A stretch of DNA of 10,164 bases, from contig JAPOVO010000191.1 of assembly GCA_026708165.1 (NCBI GenBank), positions 1 through 10,164 of the forward strand. The letters are read 5' to 3'. The notes under the pieces were generated by a model. The model saw nothing but the letters and a program-made list of their open reading frames with translations, made no database searches and had not been told where the DNA came from. The stretch's first letter is position 1. Each line of letters opens with the position of its first letter. Both the position numbers and the translations under genes were made by a program. This document shows, one piece after another, positions 1 through 6,020 of the stretch. This stretch comes from Chloroflexota bacterium. Its GTDB lineage: Bacteria > Chloroflexota > UBA11872 > VXNJ01.

Positions 1-223
1 GGCGTCGGATCAGCAACGACGTTCGATCAGGTAGCTGTCCCTCCGTATCGCCAAGTTCGGCAAGCTGGTCTCGGGACTAGGGAGTTGCAGAAGACATGGG
101 CCCGGCTGTGCGAGCGGCAGTTGGCGTCGGCACTCCACGAGCCATTTTTGCCTGCATCTCTTTGTCCGGTGGACACAAGTCCGCCAACCGTTCGCTAGAC
201 TCTTATACGTCGCTTAGCGGCAA

Positions 224-296
224 GCCGAGATAGCTCAGTCGGTAGAGCAGTGGACTGAAAATCCATGTGTCGTCGGTTCAATTCCGACTCTCGGCA
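224..296 (+). tRNA. tRNA-Phe (anticodon GAA), CCA encoded at 297-299
   Basis: The full cloverleaf is visible. The acceptor stem GCCGAGA (224-230) pairs with TCTCGGC (289-295), with discriminator A296 followed by an encoded CCA. The anticodon stem GTGGA (250-254) pairs with TCCAT (262-266) with one G-T wobble. The 7-nt loop CTGAAAA puts GAA at 257-259, which reads Phe codons. The T stem GTCGG (272-276) pairs with CCGAC (284-288) around TTCAATT. The D arm begins TAGCTCAGTCGGTAGAGC. No convincing -35/-10 pair was found upstream; only an isolated TATACG occurs at 204-209. Confidence 0.97.
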
Positions 297-446
297 CCAG
301 ATTCAGCGCATGCGCCACTTGAACGGTCAGCAGCGGAGTGGTGCTTCCATCACTCACCCGATATATGGTTACGCACGTTTCGTGGCCCCGCCGTAGATCG
401 ACCCTAAACTATCAACCCGAACGGCTTGTTGGAGAGTGGAAAGCGC

Positions 447-953
447 ATGGCTGTGATAGAAGGCCGCATTCAATCATTGCACCTCAAGCCGAAGGTGGCG
501 GGCGAGCGGGGGCTGCCCAAGCAAGCAGTGCCTTCGGCTCAAATAACAGCAAACGGTCTGGCCGGTGACTTCAACCGGTACCGCACCGAGGCCAAGGGTG
601 GCACTCCCGACATGGCCGTCCTGATCATGCCGCTGGAAACGCTCGAAGAGATTCAGGCCGACGGATGGCCGGTAGAGCCCGGCCACATAGGCGAGAACAT
701 AACGACCACCGGCATCGGCTATGCCGACCTTCCCCCCGGAACGCGGGTCAGAATCGGCGAGGCGGATCTGGAGATAACCGAGGCCTGCCAGCCTTGCGCT
801 AATCTGCGTTTGCTGCCTTACGTCGGTCGGGCGCGGGTCACGGAGTTCATCAGAACGATGATAGGCCGCCGGGGCTGGTACGCTCGCGTGATTCAGCCTG
901 GACCAGTCCAAATGGGGGACGTGATAAAAGTGAGCGCCGAAAACGTTCAGTAG
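447..953 (+). CDS. MOSC-domain protein (molybdenum cofactor sulfurase C-terminal-like)
   Basis: This 168-residue protein consists essentially of a single MOSC domain. Such domains bind or transfer sulfur on molybdopterin-type cofactors or related metal-sulfur chemistry, usually through a conserved cysteine. The visible signature is GHIGENITTTGI (residues 79-90), then a beta-strand segment, then TEACQPCANL (111-120) with Cys114 and Cys117, and a C-terminal GWYARVIQPGPVQMGDVI segment. Standalone MOSC proteins are commonly about 150-200 residues, so it looks complete. I place the start at ATG 447 because GGAGAG lies at 431-436; the longer in-frame TTG at 426 would put that site inside the gene. 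It stands alone between two tRNA genes with no molybdenum cofactor gene nearby, so its physiological substrate cannot be deduced. The 147 bases between tRNA-Phe and this gene hold no other recognisable feature. Confidence 0.88.
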   Translation: MAVIEGRIQSLHLKPKVAGERGLPKQAVPSAQITANGLAGDFNRYRTEAKGGTPDMAVLIMPLETLEEIQADGWPVEPGHIGENITTTGIGYADLPPGTRVRIGEADLEITEACQPCANLRLLPYVGRARVTEFIRTMIGRRGWYARVIQPGPVQMGDVIKVSAENVQ

Positions 954-956
954 AAC

Positions 957-977
957 GGACGGCAAGGACCGCCGTCC
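957..977 (+). terminator. Possible transcription terminator hairpin after the MOSC gene
   Basis: GGACGGC (957-963) pairs perfectly with GCCGTCC (971-977) around the loop AAGGACC, beginning four bases after the stop codon. No T-run follows, so it is not a canonical intrinsic terminator. It could be a Rho-independent variant or simply a 3' stabilising hairpin. Confidence 0.35.
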
Positions 978-1002
978 CGCGGCGCAACATGAGGCTGTGT
1001 GC

Positions 1003-1032
1003 TTGACGCTGTTTTCACGACGCTCCTAGCAT
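1003..1032 (+). promoter_or_regulatory. Sigma70-like promoter for tRNA-Gln
   Basis: TTGACG (1003-1008, 5 of 6 matches to the -35 consensus) and TAGCAT (1027-1032, 4 of 6 to the -10 consensus) are separated by 18 bases. Transcription would start around 1039, immediately before the mature tRNA 5' end at 1041. The same transcript could run on into the leader ORF and glmU, because no terminator is seen between them. Confidence 0.55.
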
Positions 1033-1040
1033 GAACTGAA

Positions 1041-1112
1041 TGGGGCGTCGCCAAGCGGTAAGGCACCGGCCTTTGGAGCCGGCATTCGTAGGTTCGAATC
1101 CTACCGCCCCAG
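1041..1112 (+). tRNA. tRNA-Gln (anticodon TTG), CCA not encoded
   Basis: The acceptor stem TGGGGCG (1041-1047) pairs with CGCCCCA (1105-1111), with discriminator G1112. The T1-A72 end pair is typical of tRNA-Gln, and the sequence closely resembles the E. coli tRNA-Gln body. The anticodon stem CCGGC (1066-1070) pairs with GCCGG (1078-1082). The loop CTTTGGA carries TTG at 1073-1075, reading CAA and, by wobble, CAG. The T stem GTAGG (1088-1092) pairs with CCTAC (1100-1104) around TTCGAAT. The next bases are CCG, so CCA must be added post-transcriptionally, unlike the tRNA-Phe upstream. Confidence 0.97.
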
Positions 1113-1164
1113 CCGCACCGCCCATCCGCAAGCAGGAATGACCGTCAGGCGGGAGACTCTCAGC

Positions 1165-1227
1165 ATGAGGAACGCGATCAGGGCGCGGGCGCTGCCGGCG
1201 CGCCGCGCCGTTCGCCGTGGTCGATGA
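1165..1227 (+). CDS. Candidate 20-residue leader ORF overlapping the glmU start
   Basis: An ATG at 1165 is preceded by GGGAG (1151-1155) at a good Shine-Dalgarno distance. It opens a 20-codon frame, MRNAIRARALPARRAVRRGR, that is rich in Arg and Ala and ends at TGA 1225-1227. The frame overlaps the proposed glmU GTG (1217) by 11 bases, and its stop overlaps another ATG (1224) in an ATGA arrangement. glmU itself has no SD before its GTG, so translation of this leader could feed glmU by coupling. It could equally be a chance ORF, or sequence that joins glmU through a frameshift. The peptide resembles nothing I know. Confidence 0.35.
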   Translation: MRNAIRARALPARRAVRRGR

Positions 1228-2626
1228 AAGCGATAGGCGTAAGCTGAGCGCCGAGGCGCGCGCCTCCGCGGTCATCCTCGCAGCAGGTCATGGCACGCGG
1301 ATGAAATCAAAGATCCCCAAGCCGCTGCACATGCTCGCCGGACGGATTCTGGTCGGTTACCCGCTAAAGCTGTGCGTATCGCTTTCGCTGAGTCCGATCA
1401 CGGTCGTCGCCGGCAATGAGAGCGCCGCGCAGATGCGTGACGTCATGCCAGAGGCGGAGGTCGTCGAACAGGGGGAGCGAGGTTACGGCACGGGATACGC
1501 CGCCGCGCAGGCCGCGCCAAACCAGTCCGGCAAGTCCGCCTCGACATTCGTTCTGTTTTCCGACACACCACTGCTGACACCCTCCACGGTTGTCCGAATG
1601 CTCGACAAGCGCGAGAGCTCGCAAGCCGCGATAGTGGTGCTCTCGGCGGTCCTGGACAACCCGGCGCGATACGGGCGAGTCTTGCGCGACGAAAGTGGAA
1701 AGGTAAAACGTATCGTCGAGGCGGCGGGCGCAACGGAAGACGAGCTTAGCGTCGGCGAGATCAATACCGGAATCATGGTCTTCGACTCGGCATGGCTGTG
1801 GCAGAACATTTCGCGACTCACTCCCGATCCGGCAAAGGGAGAGACGCTGCTAACCGACCTCGTCGCCATGGCGATCGGGCAGGGCAGGGAGGTCGAGAGC
1901 CTGACGCTGGACGATCCGTTGGAAGGGATGGGCTGCGACGACCGGATCGAGCTGGCGCGGGCGGAGCGAATAATACGTACCCGCAAGCTGGACGAGTTGA
2001 TGCTGGCGGGAGTAACGGTTCGGGACCCACAAACGACCTACGTGGACGACACCGTTCAGGCGGGCCGGGATACCGAAATCCAGCCGGGAACGTTCTTGCG
2101 CGGAAAAACCGTCATAGAGGCGGATTGCTCGATCGGACCGACGACGGAGATAGTCGATTCGACGATAGGCAGAGGCTGCGTTGTGCGACAATCTGTCGTC
2201 GAAAATTCCCGACTAGGCAGCAACGTGACGGTAGGCCCGTTTTCGCATATTCGACAGGAGGCGGTCGTCGGCGACGGGGCACATATCGGCAATTACGCCG
2301 AAATAAAGAACTCGAGAATCGGCACCGGTACCTTGATGGGGCATTTCGGTTATCTTGGGGACGCCGACGTTGGAGACGGCGTCAACATTGGCGCCGGGGC
2401 GGTCACGTGCAACTTCGACGGGCGCGATAAGCACCGAACGTTCATCGGAAACCGGGCGTTCGTTGGCAGCGGCGCAATGCTTGTAGCTCCGATCTCCGTA
2501 GGACGTGGGGCGACTATTGGAGCCGGCTCGGTCGTTACCCGTGATATCCCCGACGGAGCGCTGTCGTACGGCGTTCCAGCGCGGCTGAAACGAATCAAGC
2601 CAGCAGATAGCGAAGACGAGGGCTAG
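1217..2626 (+). CDS. glmU: Bifunctional GlmU: GlcN-1-P acetyltransferase / GlcNAc-1-P uridyltransferase
   Basis: GlmU makes UDP-GlcNAc, the cytoplasmic precursor for peptidoglycan and other glycans. It acetylates glucosamine-1-phosphate and then transfers UMP from UTP. The N-terminal nucleotidyltransferase domain shows LAAGHGTRMK (21-30), the NTP-binding Lys in PKPLHMLAG, FSDTPLL with the metal-binding Asp116, and EINTGI (181-186). The C-terminal left-handed beta-helix of hexapeptide repeats (about 265-460) carries the acetyltransferase residues Arg346, Lys364, His376, Tyr379, Asn390 and Asn399, in AEIKNSR, GHFGYLGDAD, VNIGAGAVTCNFDG and nearby. The length of 469 is typical. The usual QLGTGHA segment reads RGYGTGYA here, with an apparent one-residue insertion before it. 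The only usual start codon in the frame ahead of the conserved domain is GTG 1217, which has no SD. It gives about 17 residues before the first strand, slightly longer than usual. The stop lies eight bases before prs, matching the glmU-prs order of many Gram-positive bacteria. Confidence 0.95.
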   Translation: MVDESDRRKLSAEARASAVILAAGHGTRMKSKIPKPLHMLAGRILVGYPLKLCVSLSLSPITVVAGNESAAQMRDVMPEAEVVEQGERGYGTGYAAAQAAPNQSGKSASTFVLFSDTPLLTPSTVVRMLDKRESSQAAIVVLSAVLDNPARYGRVLRDESGKVKRIVEAAGATEDELSVGEINTGIMVFDSAWLWQNISRLTPDPAKGETLLTDLVAMAIGQGREVESLTLDDPLEGMGCDDRIELARAERIIRTRKLDELMLAGVTVRDPQTTYVDDTVQAGRDTEIQPGTFLRGKTVIEADCSIGPTTEIVDSTIGRGCVVRQSVVENSRLGSNVTVGPFSHIRQEAVVGDGAHIGNYAEIKNSRIGTGTLMGHFGYLGDADVGDGVNIGAGAVTCNFDGRDKHRTFIGNRAFVGSGAMLVAPISVGRGATIGAGSVVTRDIPDGALSYGVPARLKRIKPADSEDEG

Positions 2627-2634
2627 TCCGATCT

Positions 2635-3579
2635 ATGGCCAGAACCCTTAAAATTTTCTCCGGATCATCCAATCCGGAGCTTGCCAGACTCACGGCCGAG
2701 CATCTCGGGATTCCGCTGAGCCGGTCTTACGTCGCTTCGTTTCCCAACGGCGAGACGCGCGTCCGCATCGAGGAAAACGTTCGCGGACTCGACGTGTTCC
2801 TCGTTCAATCCGTATGCGCGCCGGTCGACAAAAACCTGGTGCAGCTTTTGATAATGATGGACGCCGTTCGCAGGGCTTCGGCGGACCGAATTACCGCCGT
2901 CATCCCTTATTTCGGTTACGCGCGCCAAGAAAAGAAGACGGCGGGCAGGGAACCCATCTCTGCCAAGCTCGTCGCCAACCTTTTGGCTGTGGCCGGCGCC
3001 GACCGAATCCTCCCCATGACCCGCCCCGGGCCCGCCATCGAAGGTTTCTTCGACATACCCGTGGACCACCTGAGAGCTGCGGGATTACTGGGGGAACGGG
3101 TGAAGGACCTGGCGCTGGATAACGCCGTGGTTGGATCGCCTGACGCCGGCGGCGTGGCGCGGGCCGAGGACTTCAGCCGCAGGCTCGGCGGTTCAGACCT
3201 GTTTGTCGTTTTCAAGCGCCGCGACACGCCCGATAACGTCACGCCCCTCCATATGGTGGGTGACGTCAAGGGGCGCGTGGCGATAATCATCGACGACATA
3301 ATTTCGACTGGGAAGTCGCTTATCACTGCCGCCGACTCGCTGCTCGAAGGAGGAGCCAAGGAGGTCCACGCCTGCGCGGTGCACGCCGATTTCACCGAAG
3401 ACGTGGTTAAAGTGTTGGAATCTTCGAGACTCAAGAGTATTTTGGTGACCGATACGATACCGATCCCAAATCAACGTCCGCTCGATAGTAAGATACACGT
3501 GTGCTCTACCGCGCGGATCTTCGCGGAGACCATCGACAGGATTCACCGGCACGAGTCAGTAAGCGCGTTGTTCAGCTAG
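2635..3579 (+). CDS. prs: Ribose-phosphate pyrophosphokinase family protein with altered active site
   Basis: The family makes PRPP from ATP and ribose-5-phosphate for nucleotide, His and Trp synthesis. At 314 residues the protein has the standard class I length. Its backbone is clearly class I: ITAVIPYFGYARQ (86-98), REPISAKLVANLLAVAGADR (105-124), GFFDIPVDHL (137-146), SPDAGGVARA (168-177), the flexible-loop KRR (194-196) and TDTIPIP (272-278). Several normally invariant positions differ. FxDGE is FPNGE (36-40), RQDR is RQEK (97-100), and the catalytic DLHAGQ is TRPGPA (129-134), which removes the essential Asp and His. The PRPP loop DDxIDTGGT is DDIISTGKS (220-228). Reading frame and spacing are intact. 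The ATG is preceded by GAGGG (2618-2622) inside the end of glmU, so translational coupling is likely. It is either a divergent active enzyme or a catalytically weakened homologue. I use the symbol for family and position, not proven activity. Confidence 0.85.
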   Translation: MARTLKIFSGSSNPELARLTAEHLGIPLSRSYVASFPNGETRVRIEENVRGLDVFLVQSVCAPVDKNLVQLLIMMDAVRRASADRITAVIPYFGYARQEKKTAGREPISAKLVANLLAVAGADRILPMTRPGPAIEGFFDIPVDHLRAAGLLGERVKDLALDNAVVGSPDAGGVARAEDFSRRLGGSDLFVVFKRRDTPDNVTPLHMVGDVKGRVAIIIDDIISTGKSLITAADSLLEGGAKEVHACAVHADFTEDVVKVLESSRLKSILVTDTIPIPNQRPLDSKIHVCSTARIFAETIDRIHRHESVSALFS

Positions 3580-3652
3580 TCAGGCCGTCAAGTTGAAGGG
3601 TCTGAGGCGCTCAACGAGCCCAGCGCAGACGACACCGAGCGTCGCGCACACC

Positions 3653-3679
3653 AGGAGGTTCGGTTCCATTCTTGGAACC
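3653..3679 (+). promoter_or_regulatory. Strong SD followed by a hairpin enclosing the TTG start of the CorB-like gene
   Basis: AGGAGG (3653-3658) is a full Shine-Dalgarno site, but it sits 13 bases before the TTG start at 3672. Between them begins a perfect hairpin: GGTTCCA (3662-3668) pairs with TGGAACC (3673-3679) around the tetraloop TTCT. The first T of the start codon is in the loop and the other two bases are in the 3' stem. Confidence 0.5.
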
Positions 3680-4955
3680 CGCTAGTTGGGCCAGCCTCAT
3701 AGCGATTTTCGCCCTGACGCTAGCCAACGGCTTTTTCGCAGCCGCGGAGACAGCCGTTGTCTCGGTCAGGCCAAGCCGGATTCAGGAACTCGTCGCCCAG
3801 GGTAACGCCGGGGCCAGACGGGTCCAGGCCTTTCTGGACAATCCGCACAGATTCCTCGCAACGATTCAGATCGCCATCACAATCCTTGGATTCTTTGCCG
3901 GCGCGGTCGGAGCCGTCAACCTGGGACCGGAGCTCGCCAGGCTGATCCCCAACGACGCTGTGGCGGTGGTGATCGTGACGCTCGTCGCGGCGTTCATATC
4001 GATAGTCGGCGGCGAAATAGTCCCTAAGTCTCTCTCGCTGCAAAACGCCGAGAGCTTCGCCCTCCGAATCTCGGCTCCCGTAAGCATCATCGCCCGCGTC
4101 TTGGCCCCGATCGTCTCTGTGCTTGAGGGGGCGAGCGGGTTCTTGCTGCGACTAATGGGTTCCAGCCGTCGTGTCTCCCTGCCCGCGGTCACCGACGCGG
4201 AAGTGCGAATCTTGCTCGAAGAAGGCGAGAAGCGCGGCACTATCGAGCAGGAAGAGGTCGAGATGATTCACGGCGTCTTCGACATCCACAACCGCGCTGT
4301 GCGGCAGATCATGACGCCGCGCCCGGATGTGGTGATGGTGCCGATCGGAACAGAATTAACGGATGCGCTGAAGCTGGCGCTGGAGCGGGGATTCTCCAGA
4401 ATTCCCGTCTATCAAGACTCCATCGACAGAGTCGTCGGAACGGTGTCCGTGCGCGACATCGCGGCCAGCATGAGCAATGGCGAACAGACTCCCGCCATGG
4501 TAGACACGGTGATGCGCGATCCCTATTTCGTACCGGAATCCAAGATGGTCGACGACGCCCTCGCCGACATGCAAAACAGCAGAGTCCACATGGCCGTCGT
4601 GGTCGACGAGTACGGCGATACCGCCGGAATCGTCACCATGGAGGACATAATCGAGGAAATCGTCGGCGAAATCGCCGACGAGTCGGACCGCGAGCTGACC
4701 AGTTTCATCGCTCTCAACGAAAACGAGGCGGTGGTTGACGGCAAGTTCAGCATCGCCGATCTAAACGACGAAATGGACTTACAGCTAACCCTCGACGAAG
4801 CCGACACCATAGCCGGATTGGTCTTTGTAACACTGGGCCGGGTACCCGACGAAGGCGACCACATCTTGGTCGATGGGGCGACCGTCGAGGTATTGCGCGT
4901 CGAAAACACGCGAATTCGCAGACTCAGGGTTGCTAGGACTCCGGCTGGAGCATAG
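3672..4955 (+). CDS. CNNM/CorB-like DUF21-CBS-CorC_HlyC membrane protein (hemolysin-C/TlyC family)
   Basis: This 427-residue protein has the standard three-part architecture of bacterial CorB/CNNM proteins, which are implicated in Mg2+ transport. Older annotation calls the family hemolysin or TlyC. A DUF21 membrane region covers about 1-165. It contains [15 protein letters not shown] (19-33), the [11 protein letters not shown] segment, GGEIVPKS (113-120) and about four hydrophobic stretches. A CBS pair covers about 205-335, starting at the characteristic [12 protein letters not shown] (213-224) and including [18 protein letters not shown] (309-326). A C-terminal CorC_HlyC domain (about 340-422) ends in [16 protein letters not shown]. 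The TTG start at 3672 gives the usual short N-terminus before the first membrane helix; no better in-frame start is visible. The gene lies 92 bases after prs and may share its transcript. Whether it exports Mg2+ or does something else cannot be read from sequence. Confidence 0.92.
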   Translation: MEPASWASLIAIFALTLANGFFAAAETAVVSVRPSRIQELVAQGNAGARRVQAFLDNPHRFLATIQIAITILGFFAGAVGAVNLGPELARLIPNDAVAVVIVTLVAAFISIVGGEIVPKSLSLQNAESFALRISAPVSIIARVLAPIVSVLEGASGFLLRLMGSSRRVSLPAVTDAEVRILLEEGEKRGTIEQEEVEMIHGVFDIHNRAVRQIMTPRPDVVMVPIGTELTDALKLALERGFSRIPVYQDSIDRVVGTVSVRDIAASMSNGEQTPAMVDTVMRDPYFVPESKMVDDALADMQNSRVHMAVVVDEYGDTAGIVTMEDIIEEIVGEIADESDRELTSFIALNENEAVVDGKFSIADLNDEMDLQLTLDEADTIAGLVFVTLGRVPDEGDHILVDGATVEVLRVENTRIRRLRVARTPAGA

Positions 4956-5040
4956 CCGGAAGCAAGGGAGGCGCACAGGGCTCAACCGATCCCGCGTCTC
5001 GTTGTTCGCACGAGCCGGCGAAAAATCTCACAACCCCTCG

Positions 5041-5907
5041 CTAGCCGGCGATTCCGATAAGCGCGACACCGGAAGCGACCAGGCAGGCTCCCAAAATTCG
5101 AGCCGGACCGACTCCTTCGCGCAACAGCAGTCCTCCGTACAGCGCCGCAAACACGATGCTTGTCTCGCGCGCCGCGGCAACGTAGCTCACGCTGGAAGTC
5201 TGCAAAGCGGTCAATACCAGAATGTAGGCGCCGAACATCAAACTGCCTGCCGCGAATATCCAACCGATCTCCCGCTTCAGCCGCCGCACCCTTGTTACTC
5301 GCGGCGCCATCCAGGGAGCGATGATCGCGAGCGTTCCGACCGACCACAGGTACATATATACGAGGGGGTGCACGTGCTGTACGCCGGCGCTATCGATGAT
5401 CGAATACAGCCCAATCGTCAGTCCGGTCAGCAGCGCCCATCGCGACCCGGTAGAGACGAGCGCACGAAGCGGCGCGGCGAGAGCATTGAAGGTTAGAGCG
5501 CTTGCCTGAATCAGATATACGCCAACTACGACTGCCAGTATCCCCAGCAAGCCAAGCAGCGAAGGAGATTCGCGCAAGATAACGATAGAAAGGACCAGGA
5601 CGAATATCGGGCCTGATCCTCTGGCCAGCGGATATACGACCGAGAGGTCGGTGCGGGAATATGCGCCGCCGAGCAGGACGAAATACGCAACGTGTACAAC
5701 CGACGAAAGACCTATGAAGACCCAGCCCGCAAGCGGAACCGGATTGTCCTTAACCACCAGGATGAAGGCCGGTGTGAACAAAACCAGCCCGGCAGCGCTA
5801 GCCAGCCAGAGGAACAGGAGCTTGTCCGCCGACCGCTTGGCCATGTAGTTCCAGGTCGAATGCAGCACCGCCGAAGCGAGCACCAGGCCAATCGCGGCTT
5901 CAGTCAT
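5041..5907 (-). CDS. EamA/DMT-superfamily permease
   Basis: This 288-residue integral membrane protein has about ten hydrophobic segments (roughly 4-22, 30-52, 59-83, 90-111, 114-136, 158-178, 181-201, 214-236, 240-262 and 267-288). That matches the two-repeat, 10-helix fold of drug/metabolite transporters with two EamA domains. The first repeat contains VVYPLARGSGPIFV (90-103), a hallmark of the family. The second contains SVSYVAAARETSIVFAALYGG (239-259) in the equivalent place. Substrates range from amino acids to nucleotide precursors, and nothing here identifies this one. The ATG at 5905-5907 is a natural start because the first helix follows directly, but no clear SD precedes it. It is the only long minus-strand gene in the window, convergent to the CorB-like gene (85-base gap) and divergent from recO. 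Confidence 0.88.
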   Translation of the reverse strand: MTEAAIGLVLASAVLHSTWNYMAKRSADKLLFLWLASAAGLVLFTPAFILVVKDNPVPLAGWVFIGLSSVVHVAYFVLLGGAYSRTDLSVVYPLARGSGPIFVLVLSIVILRESPSLLGLLGILAVVVGVYLIQASALTFNALAAPLRALVSTGSRWALLTGLTIGLYSIIDSAGVQHVHPLVYMYLWSVGTLAIIAPWMAPRVTRVRRLKREIGWIFAAGSLMFGAYILVLTALQTSSVSYVAAARETSIVFAALYGGLLLREGVGPARILGACLVASGVALIGIAG

Positions 5908-5948
5908 CGACTGTCACGCAGCACATCCCTCAGTCGGTTGACGGTTCA

Positions 5949-5954
5949 TATAAT
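5949..5954 (+). promoter_or_regulatory. Consensus -10 box (TATAAT) in the divergent permease/recO spacer
   Basis: TATAAT occurs in the only AT-rich patch of this 113-base spacer, about 67 bases before the recO GTG. No -35 element lies at 16-18 bases upstream on the plus strand; a TTGACG at 5938-5943 is too close. The box is a reasonable but unproven start point for the recO-glyS transcript. Confidence 0.3.
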
Positions 5955-6020
5955 TGCTTGCGGGCGTACGGGGCGGCTTCATACCCCGCAGTTTGTCGTC
6001 CGGAAATCGAGAATCTATAA

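Noticed and set aside
160..179. Hairpin of about 8 bp with one bulged C upstream of tRNA-Phe
   Set aside because: No T-run follows and the stem is imperfect. It could be a terminator of an upstream gene, but the evidence is too weak.
1..198. Reading frame 1 is open from the window start to TAG at 196-198 (65 codons), possible 3' end of an upstream gene
   Set aside because: The translation resembles no family I know and has no helix or domain pattern. An open frame of this length is not unusual in GC-rich DNA.
1196..1205. Perfect palindrome CGGCGCGCCG before glmU
   Set aside because: Such GC palindromes arise by chance in this composition, and it has no partner copy or known operator resemblance.
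1792..2430. 212-codon plus-strand ORF inside glmU
   Set aside because: Its Gly/Arg-rich sequence is the out-of-frame reading of the hexapeptide-repeat region of glmU.
4940..4960. 7-bp hairpin TCCGGCT/AGCCGGA spanning the stop of the CorB-like gene
   Set aside because: No T-run follows on either strand and it overlaps coding sequence. Terminator function is not supported.
5938..5954. TTGACG plus TATAAT as a complete promoter upstream of recO
   Set aside because: Only five bases separate the two elements, so they cannot be a -35/-10 pair. Only the -10 box was kept as a weak feature.
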